The notes: a model not told the origin generated them from the letters alone. Positions 15,989 to 23,449 are shown, counted from the first letter of the stretch. The stretch: 43,023 bases of DNA from Streptococcus parasanguinis (GCA_018365265.1 JAGZKI010000013.1:1-43023); one strand, 5' to 3'. A program made the numbers and translations.

Positions 15989-16678
15989 TTAATCAACCTT
16001 TTCTACCTTTAGCAATTGGCCGTGTTTTAATTCATAAATGGTATCCACATAGGTCAGGATAGAGCGGTCATGGGTCACCATGATGGCGCTCTTGTTTTTG
16101 GATTTGACTTCTTTTTGGATCAATTGAGCGATTTCTTGCCCTCGATCTGGGTCTAGGCTAGCCGTTGGTTCATCGGCCAAAATGACCTGTGGATTTCCGA
16201 TGAAGGCGCGAGCGATGGCTGCCCGTTGTTTTTGCCCACCGGACATCTGATTAGGATATTGGTGGTAACAAGCTTGGATGCCAAGATCTGCCAACAAGGC
16301 TTTGACTTCCTCTTGGCGTTTTTTCTTGTCCTTTTCCCCTTTTAATTTGGCCACCAGTTCTAACTGGTCACCGATTTTCATATAGGAGAGGAGCTGGTGA
16401 TCTTGAAAGATGAAGCCGAGCAATTCCAGGCGTTTTTTCGTCCACTGGCCTTGGTTGAGGCCAGTCAAGTCTTGGCCAGCGATAGAAATCCGCCCCTCGT
16501 CTGCTGATAAGAGTAAACCAGTGATAGCTAAGAGAGTGGATTTACCAGATCCTGAAGGGCCCAAAATCGCGACAAATTCGTTGGGTTCGACGCTTAAATT
16601 CAGCTGGTTGAGGACATGGTGCATCTGGCTGCCATCGGCGTAGGATTTTCTGATATTTTCTAATGCGATAATGGCCAT
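15989..16678 (-). CDS. ABC transporter ATP-binding protein (MacB/HrtA type)
   Basis: A 229-residue ATPase with Walker A GPSGSGKST at about residues 40-48, signature MSGGQKQRAAIARA and Walker B VILADEPTASLDPD. The ATG at 16678 has GGAG six bases upstream, overlapping the end of the permease gene (TAAGATG junction); an in-frame ATG at 16699 lies inside the permease. Together with the upstream permease it forms a two-gene exporter of the MacB/LolCDE superfamily, closest in layout to HrtBA haem exporters. The substrate cannot be told from sequence. Confidence 0.85.
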   Translation of the reverse strand: MAIIALENIRKSYADGSQMHHVLNQLNLSVEPNEFVAILGPSGSGKSTLLAITGLLLSADEGRISIAGQDLTGLNQGQWTKKRLELLGFIFQDHQLLSYMKIGDQLELVAKLKGEKDKKKRQEEVKALLADLGIQACYHQYPNQMSGGQKQRAAIARAFIGNPQVILADEPTASLDPDRGQEIAQLIQKEVKSKNKSAIMVTHDRSILTYVDTIYELKHGQLLKVEKVD

Positions 16679-16679
16679 C

Positions 16680-17783
16680 TTATTCTCCATTTCCACCAAT
16701 GACTTCGATTGGATCTACTTTTTTGATTTTGACAAGGGACAAGACACCACACAAAATAGAGGTCAGGATAAAGCTAACCGAGATGGTGAGGTTGTCTTTC
16801 AGGGTCATAAAGGAAGGGACGCTATTGGGTAAAAATGGCGCCATCATGGTTGCCAAGCCAAGACCCAGCAGTACTCCGATGAGGGAGATGATGGTGAGCT
16901 GGGATAGTTGGACATAGGTGATCTGGCTCATGGACATGCCAATGGCCTTCAAGACGCCGAACTGTTTCAACTTCTGCAGGGTGAGGATATAGAAGAAAAC
17001 CCCAAGGATAGCAGAAGAAGCGAGTAGTAGCACCCACGTGATCATCCGTAGCGTCAGGTTTTGAGCCTTGTAGCCAGGGATTTTATCGATCACTTGCTTC
17101 TTATCCGCCACCATTAAGTTACTGGATAGATCGTTAGAAGTGATGCTCTTCTCGGTCACAAGGGTTTGGGCTTGCCATTGATAGCTTGGATCTGTTTTTT
17201 GCTGCATGCCTGTGTAGGTCTCCGAGCTAATAAAGCCAATCTCGCTATAGCCGTATTTGGCATTTTTTGCGAAGGCCACGACCTTGAGTTTTTGCTTAGA
17301 AGTTTTGTCGATCACTTGATCGCCGACTTGGATTCCCTCATCCTCTTTGAAAGAACTATCTAGAATGACCTCGTTTTTCTTTAAGTTAGAGATCTTGAGA
17401 TCGGTACCTTCCATGATTGGATTGAGGATTTCTTTTTCATTGTGATCGGTCGCGAAGTAGGTGATATCCAGGGTATTGGAATCCTCTGATTTTGAGACGG
17501 TTGCCCGCTGGATCGACAAACCCGAATAGTCCATCCCCTCTATCTTGTTAATCTCATCTAAATCTTTCGCCGTAATGGTTGAGAAGGGGATAATCCCTTC
17601 TGAGTCCGTCGAAAGGATGTAGTGCAGGGCCCCATAGTTATCGATTTGGGCCGACACCGAACGGCCCAGTCCATTTGTCAGTCCGGATAAAAACACCACC
17701 ATAAACATGAGAATGGTAATGAGGAGTTCAATCAGGATAAACTTCTTGGGTTGGTATTTAATTTCATTCCATGCGATTTTCAT
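16680..17783 (-). CDS. FtsX-type ABC permease (HrtB/DevC-like)
   Basis: A 367-residue permease: one N-terminal span (about 15-35), an extracytoplasmic MacB-PCD-like domain and three C-terminal spans (LKQFGVLKAIGMSMSQITYVQLSQ). The opening MKIAWNEIKYQPKKFILIE resembles HrtB/DevC permeases. AAAAGGAG lies eight bases before the ATG. It is the first gene of a two-gene operon with the ATPase. HrtB would imply haem detoxification; other small amphiphiles are possible. Confidence 0.78.
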   Translation of the reverse strand: MKIAWNEIKYQPKKFILIELLITILMFMVVFLSGLTNGLGRSVSAQIDNYGALHYILSTDSEGIIPFSTITAKDLDEINKIEGMDYSGLSIQRATVSKSEDSNTLDITYFATDHNEKEILNPIMEGTDLKISNLKKNEVILDSSFKEDEGIQVGDQVIDKTSKQKLKVVAFAKNAKYGYSEIGFISSETYTGMQQKTDPSYQWQAQTLVTEKSITSNDLSSNLMVADKKQVIDKIPGYKAQNLTLRMITWVLLLASSAILGVFFYILTLQKLKQFGVLKAIGMSMSQITYVQLSQLTIISLIGVLLGLGLATMMAPFLPNSVPSFMTLKDNLTISVSFILTSILCGVLSLVKIKKVDPIEVIGGNGE

Positions 17784-17804
17784 AATCGTCTCCTTTTAAC
17801 ACGG

Positions 17805-17892
17805 AGGTGCTCGAGTAGCTCGGCACCTAAACATACTCTATCATCATACCATAAGTGGGGGGATAATAGGGGACTGGTGTTTGATAGAGTAT
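17805..17892. promoter_or_regulatory. Upstream region of the exporter operon with two inverted repeats
   Basis: Proximal: AGGTGC-t-CGAG-tag-CTCG-GCACCT at 17805-17828, in the leader of the permease gene. Distal: ATACTCTATCA at 17833-17843 is exactly inverted as TGATAGAGTAT at 17882-17892, 38 bp apart, bracketing a plausible minus-strand -10 (TATGAT). The distal pair may be a two-site operator for a regulator encoded elsewhere. Confidence 0.5.
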
Positions 17893-17948
17893 AAAGGAAT
17901 CAGATAGGTTTATAAAGTTTATAATTATATGTTTCCGAAAAACATATC

Positions 17949-18001
17949 TTTTTCAGAAAGTGGAACAATAAGCAAAAAAATAGCCCCAACGGTTGGGGCT
18001 G
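17949..18001. repeat. 53-bp direct repeat, left boundary of accessory island
   Basis: This 53-bp unit recurs at 24711-24763 with 47 of 53 positions identical by eye. Its right half is a hairpin (AGCCCCAA/TTGGGGCT). Read on the minus strand, the hairpin is followed by seven T, giving a terminator shape. The sequence between the copies is AT-rich and differs in style from the flanks. Confidence 0.75.
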
Positions 18002-18116
18002 TTGGTGTTTCTGATGAAATATCTTAATCATTTCATTTTAAAATGTTCCAAAATAATTATTTCAACATTAATTTTTTATAATTTATACAAAAAAATTCTC
18101 AATGAGAAAAAATAGT

Positions 18117-18156
18117 TTGAAAAAATCTGTTTTTTTGTGTATAATGTACACAAAAA
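18117..18156 (+). promoter_or_regulatory. Promoter and operator of the toxin-antitoxin operon
   Basis: TTGAAA (18117-18122), 17-bp spacer and TATAAT (18140-18145). A perfect inverted repeat TTTTTGTGTA-N5-TACACAAAAA (18132-18156) covers the -10 box, as expected for antitoxin autorepression. Confidence 0.85.
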
Positions 18157-18171
18157 GATGAGGTGATTTAA

Positions 18172-18420
18172 ATGGCTATTACAACTACAAAAGCAAGATT
18201 GAATCTAAGTATTGACTCTGAATTAAAACAGGAAGTTGGTGAGGTCTTGAAGGAGATTGGGCTTGACTATACTACAGCAATTAATTTATATTTCAATAAA
18301 ATCAGACGTGATCGTAAAATTCCATTTGAACTTGAAGCACGAAAAAATTTAACTGTCGATGAATTTCTTGGTTCAAATTGGCGTGAAGGTTTGGAAAATG
18401 TAGAGGACGGTTGGGATTGA
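18172..18420 (+). CDS. relB: Type II antitoxin, RelB/DinJ family
   Basis: An 82-residue antitoxin. The N-terminal half (TKARLNLSIDSELKQEVGEVLKEIGLDYTTAINLYF) is the ribbon-helix-helix DNA-binding region of RelB/DinJ. The acidic C-terminus (LENVEDGWD) would wrap the toxin. AGGTG lies upstream of the ATG. A palindromic operator overlaps the promoter. The stop overlaps the toxin start by four bases. Confidence 0.88.
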   Translation: MAITTTKARLNLSIDSELKQEVGEVLKEIGLDYTTAINLYFNKIRRDRKIPFELEARKNLTVDEFLGSNWREGLENVEDGWD

Positions 18421-18716
18421 GTTATAAAGTTGAATTGATTCCTGAAGCGCAAGATGATTTTTATAAATTAGATAATAGTCAACGTCTTCATGTTAAAAAG
18501 TCACTTATCAAGTTAGAAAATCAAGGGATGCTTGCCGGAGAGGCTCTTCACGGTAATTTAGCGGGTTACAGGAAGTTAAAACACAAAAAATTGGGCCTGA
18601 GAATTGTTTTTCATGAAACTGTCAATGCAATTGAAATTATTGAAGTCATTGCTATTGGTAAGAGAAGTGATAACGAAATTTATACAATTTCTGAAAAACG
18701 TATAAAAAACAGATGA
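18417..18716 (+). CDS. relE: Type II toxin, RelE/ParE superfamily
   Basis: A 99-residue basic protein of the RelE fold, most likely a ribosome-dependent mRNA endonuclease. The core is LHGNLAGYRKLKHKKLGLRIVFH followed by IEIIEVIAIGKRSDNEIY, with the conserved basic residues on the beta-sheet. TTG at 18417 is the likely start (TTGA overlap with the antitoxin stop; GAGGACGG upstream); a TTG two codons earlier is possible. It appears intact. Confidence 0.86.
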   Translation: MSYKVELIPEAQDDFYKLDNSQRLHVKKSLIKLENQGMLAGEALHGNLAGYRKLKHKKLGLRIVFHETVNAIEIIEVIAIGKRSDNEIYTISEKRIKNR

Positions 18717-18800
18717 AGCTATTTTAACCAACCTGCATAAAAGAAAGAAACACCTACTAACATATTCAAGAAATTAAAAGTAAATGAGATAAGAAAACTG

Positions 18801-18852
18801 GAACTACTTTCACATATAAAAAAATGAAATTTCATTCAAATTAAAGTATAAT
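18801..18852 (+). promoter_or_regulatory. Island promoter, copy 1, with upstream element
   Basis: The upstream element AACTACTTTCACATATAAAA begins at 18802; the -10 TATAAT is at 18847-18852. The -35 position (17-bp spacing) reads ATGAAA, a poor hexamer, suggesting activator dependence. The same element with the same 45-bp offset precedes the -10 at 20833. Confidence 0.55.
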
Positions 18853-18944
18853 AAAATAAGAAAAAGTTGTTACTAAAGATAAAATTTTTAGAATAAAAAA
18901 TTACCGTAACTAATTAATATTTATATAAGAAAGTGAATGATTCC

Positions 18945-19111
18945 AATGTGCAAACTATAATTATCAATTCTTAAGCTGTAAATAGTAATGCTTCAGGTCA
19001 AATTAAAGCAGAGTTGTTAGGAGCTGGTTTTAATTTTGGAGGTACTGTTGGAGGCAAAACTTATTATAGAGTCCCATATAATCAAAACGGAACTATTAGT
19101 CTATACTAACT
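18945..19111 (+). pseudogene. Remnant of a Gly-rich small protein gene
   Basis: One frame reads KVNDSNVQTIIINS, a TAA stop (about 18975-18977), then AVNSNASGQIKAELLGAGFN and onward to LY and a stop at 19108-19110. The 43-codon tail is Gly/Asn-rich, and further in-frame stops lie upstream. It has the look of the C-terminus of a secreted peptide such as a bacteriocin, but I do not recognise a family. It sits under the copy-1 promoter and directly before a small membrane-protein gene. Confidence 0.4.
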
Positions 19112-19129
19112 TAGGAGATAATCGGTATT

Positions 19130-19300
19130 ATGAATGAAAAAAATCGTACATATTTTATTTGTGCAAGTATTATTATTTCATCTATAATTTTAGGACTCTT
19201 TATTTATAACGGAATTTATAACGGATTTGACGTTCTGGGTCAATATATAAACGATGGCCTCAGGGTAATTAATAGTAATTTACCTAATATTAATAGGTAG
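19130..19300 (+). CDS. Small membrane protein (56 aa), possible immunity-type
   Basis: A 56-codon gene with TTAGGAG eleven bases before the ATG. One strongly hydrophobic span covers about residues 8-25 (YFICASIIISSIILGLFIY), followed by a polar Asn-rich tail ending NLPNINR. It starts 19 bases after the stop of a degenerate Gly-rich ORF and is followed by a clear terminator, so it is the last gene of a short unit driven from 18847. The layout, peptide followed by small membrane protein, is that of bacteriocin-immunity pairs; this is inference. Confidence 0.6.
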   Translation: MNEKNRTYFICASIIISSIILGLFIYNGIYNGFDVLGQYINDGLRVINSNLPNINR

Positions 19301-19322
19301 TTAATAGTAATAGAATTTAAAT

Positions 19323-19361
19323 AAAAAACGGTAATTTAGTGAATGCTGATTGCCGTTTTTT
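19323..19361 (+). terminator. Terminator
   Basis: AAAAAACGG(T/C)AAT pairs with ATTGCCGTTTTTT, ending in a T run. It closes the unit that ends with the 56-codon gene. Confidence 0.75.
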
Positions 19362-19843
19362 GTTTGCTAATTCCAATAACCATTGATAGTGTAAAAAAGA
19401 ATGTAAATGTTTAACAAAAGATTTGACAAATGGCTTGTACCGAAAAAGTCAGATTGGTTTTAGGAAATTATTCAAAGAAAATTAAAGCTACGTTGAAACA
19501 TGATGATATTGGGGGGACATCAAATCTTTCTTCTTTTAAGTTTTACAAAACAACATTTCAATATGTTCTACTAATTAACGGCTGTCTTTTTTTGAAAACA
19601 ACCGTTGCCACCAACTCTTTTTAGTTTCTAGCAATAATGTTTCATTCTTCATTGTGAGAGCTCCAATAAATTGCAACAGACTGTTGCTTATCCAATCATG
19701 ACGAAATATTAAAAAAAGCTTCCAACACTATTCAAGCAATTAAAAGTGGGAAAACTTAATCCGTTTAGAAAGATAAACATTTGTCTTTTTTCGCACTTTT
19801 GCATCGTCTAAATTAACTATTAAATAGTGAAAGGGGGTAGTAA
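19362..19843. other. Gene-free AT-rich stretch with fragments
   Basis: Only short broken frames were found. A 64-codon frame at 19430-19624 has no ribosome site and no recognisable protein. The text near 19720-19755 (CTTCCAACACTATTCAAGCA, then AATTAAAAGT) resembles 18752-18785, so part of a longer ancient repeat may be present. AACGG/CCGTT near 19577-19604 forms a weak hairpin. Confidence 0.4.
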
Positions 19844-20016
19844 ATGGATAAAGTGATAAAAATCGTTGGCGTGTCTTAACGCTTTTATCGGTTGTCTTTT
19901 CGTCTTCCTCTATGAGACTGACCTATTTTTTAGTGTCACAGTGCCTCAGATATGGACGATAGCCTATGCTATAAAATTCATATAAAGATAATCAACAACA
20001 AAATAAGCAAGAATAG
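19844..20016 (+). pseudogene. Frameshifted small membrane-protein gene
   Basis: AAGGGGG precedes ATG at 19844. The frame starts MDKVIK and stops early, but continues after small shifts as NRWRVLTLLS, then IGCLFVFLYETDLFFSVTVP, QIWTIAYAIKFI and KDNQQQNKQE before a stop at 20016. The reassembled product would be a roughly 60-residue, two-span protein like those beside streptococcal bacteriocin genes. At least two frameshifts break it. Identity is inferred from composition only. Confidence 0.5.
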
Positions 20017-20035
20017 GGAAAAGTCTTTAGATCAA

Positions 20036-20082
20036 AAAACGCATAATATTAGGTTTTGAAGAACCTTGATACTATGCGTTTT
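20036..20082. terminator. Bidirectional terminator
   Basis: AAAACGCATA pairs with TATGCGTTTT; A-rich on the left, TT on the right. It would stop the minus-strand gene that ends at 20140. Confidence 0.65.
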
Positions 20083-20139
20083 ATTGTGGGGAGATTTACT
20101 TTATTTTCTCCTGAAATTGAGTTTTTACCTAGTATCGTT

Positions 20140-20346
20140 TTACTTACGATTAGAAATGAAAAATTTATCAATGAATAGTAAGTGAAATAATGCAAGTATA
20201 AATCCCCAGAAACTACCACGAAGAGAGAATTCTTGATGATTAAGAGGAAGCAAATCACGGTTTCCTACATAGATGCATGTCAAAACCACAAATAGAATCC
20301 AAAATAAATCAGTCCATTTATATTTTGAAAAATATTTTTTTAACAT
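20140..20346 (-). CDS. Small two-span membrane protein (68 aa)
   Basis: A 68-residue protein with hydrophobic spans at about residues 12-27 and 45-62 joined by a polar loop (GNRDLLPLNHQEFSLRG). The ATG at 20346 is preceded by GAAGG seven bases upstream. A minus-strand promoter, TTGTTT-17 bp-TATAAT, lies just upstream. The longer reading frame from 20445 lacks a ribosome site. It resembles in size and topology the immunity-type proteins of bacteriocin islands, but no family is recognised. Confidence 0.65.
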   Translation of the reverse strand: MLKKYFSKYKWTDLFWILFVVLTCIYVGNRDLLPLNHQEFSLRGSFWGFILALFHLLFIDKFFISNRK

Positions 20347-20635
20347 AATAACACCTTCTTTCTTTGCTATAATAACATTATATGACAAAATGTAAGCGAA
20401 AACAAATAAAAAATAATAGGATGATTCGGAGGATAACACCTCCACTTTTTTGTATAGATGCCCCGATTTTTTTAATCATACAAAAATCACGCATTTTCGT
20501 TGCTGACACAGCAATTCTGAGCGTTTTTCAGAACATTTTGCGACCTATCAACTATGAAGAATCCTTAGAAAAACTAAAAATTTATGTACAATTGACTAAA
20601 CTAGAGCTAAACCATTGATAAACTGAATTAGAAGT

Positions 20636-20667
20636 ATAAAGTACATTCTTTAAAAAGTGTACTTTAT
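20636..20667. terminator. Hairpin, weak terminator
   Basis: ATAAAGTACA pairs perfectly with TGTACTTTAT around a 12-nt loop. It is followed by TCTGGAG rather than a T run, so termination strength is uncertain. Confidence 0.45.
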
Positions 20668-20785
20668 TCTGGAGTGGTATTTTGTATATTTTATAGTTCA
20701 TCATATTATCAAATCTAAGAAATTGATTTGTACATTTTTTTCAATGATAATCAAGGTATAATAAAAAAATTAAAGTTCGAATTCT

Positions 20786-20838
20786 GAAACTACTTTCACA
20801 TATAAAAAATTGAATCCGAATTGCTGCAGGCCTATAAT
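20786..20838 (+). promoter_or_regulatory. Island promoter, copy 2, with upstream element
   Basis: The upstream element AACTACTTTCACATATAAAA begins at 20788. It abuts -35 TTGAAT (20810-20815), a 17-bp spacer and -10 TATAAT (20833-20838). The element-to--10 offset of 45 bp equals that of the copy near 18802. It would drive the small genes at 20913 and 21112. Confidence 0.65.
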
Positions 20839-20912
20839 AAAGATAGGAATAATAAGAATTCTTCCTAGAAAGGAGTATACTGTATCATATGTGACAGTAT
20901 TATTAATAAATC

Positions 20913-21098
20913 ATGAAAAAAATAATTACTATAGTACAGTGCATTTTGTTTCCCGTGTCTCCTTATATAGCTAGAGAACTATGCTTGATGAGTAAAAATC
21001 TAGTCGATAATATGTTCCTTGCATTCTTTATTATGCTAACAATTTCTTTTTGGCTTGGTATTTGGAAGTTGGGAGATCTTGTGGGAAATCCAAAATAG
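20913..21098 (+). CDS. Small two-span membrane protein (61 aa)
   Basis: A 61-residue protein with spans at about residues 4-18 and 33-53 (MFLAFFIMLTISFWLGIWKL). No good ribosome site precedes the ATG; AAAGGAG at about 20869 is too far away, so translation may be weak or start differently. It lies below the copy-2 promoter and 13 bases before the next gene, with which it would share a transcript. Unknown family. Confidence 0.5.
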   Translation: MKKIITIVQCILFPVSPYIARELCLMSKNLVDNMFLAFFIMLTISFWLGIWKLGDLVGNPK

Positions 21099-21111
21099 AA
21101 AGTAAAAAGTT

Positions 21112-21429
21112 GTGATAGAGATGAGATTTTTATTTATTTTAATTATTAATACACCTTATTTCTTTTATTTAAAATGGAAGGATAAGCCTAAACAAAAAAA
21201 TAAGTCCTTTTGTTATCTTTATAAGTTTTACATGATTTACTTGTGGTTTATCTTCATAATTTCCATAATGGCTATCGGTATTTTATCCCTTGGAATAGTA
21301 GCTGGTATGGGAAGAAAACTTCCGTTTGGTTTCTTTGTTTTATCTTTTTTATTTGTAGTTCTATTTAGTTTCTATATTTTTAGTATTCTAAAAGAGATAA
21401 AGGAATTAAAGCAAATAAAAGGTAAGTAA
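21112..21429 (+). CDS. Three-span membrane protein, paralogue A (105 aa)
   Basis: A 105-residue protein with spans at about residues 5-20, 43-65 and 74-93 and a basic C-terminus (KEIKELKQIKGK). It is 89/105 identical by eye to the protein at 24301. Half of the differences cluster at residues 62-72, the loop between spans 2 and 3. The start is GTG at 21112 or ATG at 21121; neither has a strong ribosome site. No family is recognised. A role in immunity to a membrane-active peptide is a guess from size, duplication and setting. Confidence 0.6.
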   Translation: MIEMRFLFILIINTPYFFYLKWKDKPKQKNKSFCYLYKFYMIYLWFIFIISIMAIGILSLGIVAGMGRKLPFGFFVLSFLFVVLFSFYIFSILKEIKELKQIKGK

Positions 21430-21557
21430 ATAGATAGACGTAATCTAATTTGAATTGTCTTTATCTGGACTATACATCCGTATCTTGAACAGGTTACTAA
21501 AAAGGTGCTAAATTATGAAAAAAGTCCCATTGTTAGTCTAAGTTGTTAGTATTTTAA

Positions 21558-21589
21558 AAAAAGACAAGGTGTTTTATCCTTGTCTTTTT
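21558..21589. terminator. Bidirectional terminator
   Basis: AAAAAGACAAGG pairs with CCTTGTCTTTTT around an 8-nt loop. It serves the unit ending at 21429 and the minus-strand MFS gene ending at 21635. Just upstream, at about 21515-21541, lies a tiny truncated frame (MKKVPLLV, then stop), perhaps a leader remnant. Confidence 0.85.
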
Positions 21590-21634
21590 CGTTTTAGTAT
21601 TGCCTTTGTTTCAATTCCAATAAGTGTGTTCTTT

Positions 21635-22924
21635 TTAGAGTATTCTATATATTCGAGGTAACATTATCATGGTATAGATCAGGAGAGAAACCCCTCCAAA
21701 TATGAATATCAGACCTCCGTTTATTTCTTTTTGGAATAGATAAGTAAATACAATGGTACCTATCGGCATAATAGACGTATTTAGTGTGAATAAAGTGCTC
21801 ATCACTCTTCCTAAATAATTTGTTTCAATGCTACTTTGAAGATAAGTCATGACGACAATATTTAGAATAACAAGAGTGAATGCGATAATTCCCATAAATA
21901 AACCGCCAACGGAAGAAATAATCACCTGGGTGTTAGTAGTTGCAAATGTGATACCCAAACCAATGATAGCGATGGTTAGAAGAAAAAGTGGAATGCGGAT
22001 TCTATTAGTGAGAAGTGTGTTGGTTTCTTCTTTGTATGGTAGTAGTGACATAGACACACTGGCTAATAACATTCCAACTGCAGACATTGTTTCTAGGATA
22101 CCTACTGTTGCATTATCTAATAAGAGTTGCTCTTTGACTACAAATGGTACTCCAATGCTAATGGAAGTATAGAAAAAATTCAGTACAACACTAACAAGAA
22201 TAATATATTTGATAATCTGATTTTCTTTTAAAAATCGGATAATTTCTTTAACCCCGTGTTGATGGTTTTCATTCTGTTTGATCTCAGCTTCCTGCCCATC
22301 GTGTTCATAGAAGAATTTCATGGTAAGTAAGACACCTAAAGCAAGGAGATTTGCAATGATTTCTAAGAGAATAAAGCCTGAGAAACCTAACCAATTATAA
22401 AAAATGACTCCAATAGCTGGCGAAAGCATGGTTGCGATAGCAATGGCAGTTTGTGTAACAGAGCTTAATCGTTGAATTTTTGTATCATTTACTAACTCGT
22501 GGATAGAGGCTGAATAACAAGTATCATTGATGTTAACTGTAATAGAGTGGAGTATGACAAACGGGATTACGAGGTATAAGATAGTAGATGAATTCGTTAA
22601 AAAATAAAAAGCATAAAACAGAAGAAAAATTATAAGCCTAAAGATGAAATTATAAATTAAGATCTTTTTATGACGGTATCTGTCTACTAAATTACCGATT
22701 GGAACCAAGAAAATCAAACTAACTAAAGGATAGATGATCATATTGATTCCAAAACTCATTGCCGATTTTGTTTGGTCCAGTAACATTAATCCTAAAGCAA
22801 AATTAAAAGCTTTTCCACTTAAAGAACTAATAAAACTACTAATAAAGTCTTTGATGATTTGTCTATTAGACATTTGATCACTTATTAAATTCTTAATATT
22901 AGCCCCCTCCATTCGTTTCAACAT
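21635..22924 (-). CDS. MFS efflux transporter (Mef/MFS_3-like)
   Basis: A membrane protein of up to 429 residues with about 12 spans. The loop between spans 2 and 3 carries the MFS motif GNLVDRYRHKK. Size and sequence style fit the MFS_3 group that includes macrolide efflux Mef proteins; self-protection export of a peptide is another possibility. Start choice is odd: the ATG at 22924 and ATG at 22912 lack good ribosome sites. A very strong GGAGGGGG sits five bases before an ATT codon at 22897. Upstream, TATAAT on the minus strand near 23019-23024 overlaps ATTATACT/AGTATAAT, a possible operator. The gene is much more AT-rich than the core genes. Confidence 0.75.
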   Translation of the reverse strand: MLKRMEGANIKNLISDQMSNRQIIKDFISSFISSLSGKAFNFALGLMLLDQTKSAMSFGINMIIYPLVSLIFLVPIGNLVDRYRHKKILIYNFIFRLIIFLLFYAFYFLTNSSTILYLVIPFVILHSITVNINDTCYSASIHELVNDTKIQRLSSVTQTAIAIATMLSPAIGVIFYNWLGFSGFILLEIIANLLALGVLLTMKFFYEHDGQEAEIKQNENHQHGVKEIIRFLKENQIIKYIILVSVVLNFFYTSISIGVPFVVKEQLLLDNATVGILETMSAVGMLLASVSMSLLPYKEETNTLLTNRIRIPLFLLTIAIIGLGITFATTNTQVIISSVGGLFMGIIAFTLVILNIVVMTYLQSSIETNYLGRVMSTLFTLNTSIMPIGTIVFTYLFQKEINGGLIFIFGGVSLLIYTMIMLPRIYRIL

Positions 22925-23251
22925 TACTTCGGTTATCTAATCCTATTCAATCAACCTGTGTTGTAAGGTAATTGGAATATTAGATAGACCATAATTTTTA
23001 TTAATTAAGATTTTACCAATTATACTAATAAAAGTATAATAAAAAATGTAAAAAATATTGTATTTATGTTTACTAATTATATTTCTCTCTTGCTTTGACT
23101 TTATCTAAATTGATAACTTCTTACGTACCTCTTCTAAAATAGGATATATTTTACAATCGTTAAAGGATTTCAAAATGAAACAGATTAATTTATTTTGCTT
23201 TTTGTAGGCTTTACATTTATTCCAGATGTTGATACTATTTATCATAGCGCT
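22925..23251. other. AT-rich intergenic region upstream of the MFS gene
   Basis: It contains the inverted repeat ATTATACT-N6-AGTATAAT (23019-23040) over a minus-strand -10 box. A second minus-strand extended -10 (TTGGTAAAAT) lies at about 23010-23019. A 62-codon minus-strand frame at 23105-23293 has no ribosome site and is not called. Confidence 0.45.
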
Positions 23252-23280
23252 TGACTCCGCTTTCAAACGGGAGTACAATA
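23252..23280 (+). promoter_or_regulatory. Strong promoter of the 36-aa peptide gene
   Basis: TTGACT (23252-23257), a 17-bp spacer and TACAAT (23275-23280) give one of the best sigma-A promoters in the island. Confidence 0.8.
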
Positions 23281-23328
23281 ATATTGAGGACAAGATGGTT
23301 AATCTCTTTTATTTAGGAGGTGTCAGAT

Positions 23329-23439
23329 ATGCAAATCTATTTTGTTTATTCTATTTTCTATCTATTATCACGCGTAGTAGCACTTGTGGTTCTAGCTTAT
23401 CTTATTAAGTTACTCATTGCTCGTTTAAAAAGAAACTAA
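23329..23439 (+). CDS. 36-residue membrane peptide, possible toxin
   Basis: A 36-residue hydrophobic peptide: one span from about residue 3 to 30 and a basic tail ARLKRN. It has AGGAGG eight bases before the ATG, a strong promoter 50 bases upstream and a strong terminator 11 bases after the stop, so it is a complete stand-alone unit. Short membrane-inserting peptides with such units are typical of type I toxins (Fst/Ldr-like), though the sequence does not clearly match Fst. I saw no convincing antisense promoter. Confidence 0.65.
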   Translation: MQIYFVYSIFYLLSRVVALVVLAYLIKLLIARLKRN

Positions 23440-23449
23440 GTAACATTTT

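Noticed and set aside
19430..19624. 64-codon frame
   Set aside because: No ribosome site, no recognisable domain, and mixed with other broken frames in an AT-rich stretch.
20382..20618. 78-codon frame on the plus strand
   Set aside because: No ribosome site, overlaps the promoter of the minus-strand gene at 20346, and contains hairpin sequence. Its C-terminal part (NYEESLEKLKIYVQLTKLEL) looks protein-like, so a gene remnant is possible, but support is too weak.
23105..23293. 62-codon minus-strand frame
   Set aside because: No ribosome site or promoter, and it overlaps the strong promoter of the 36-aa peptide gene.
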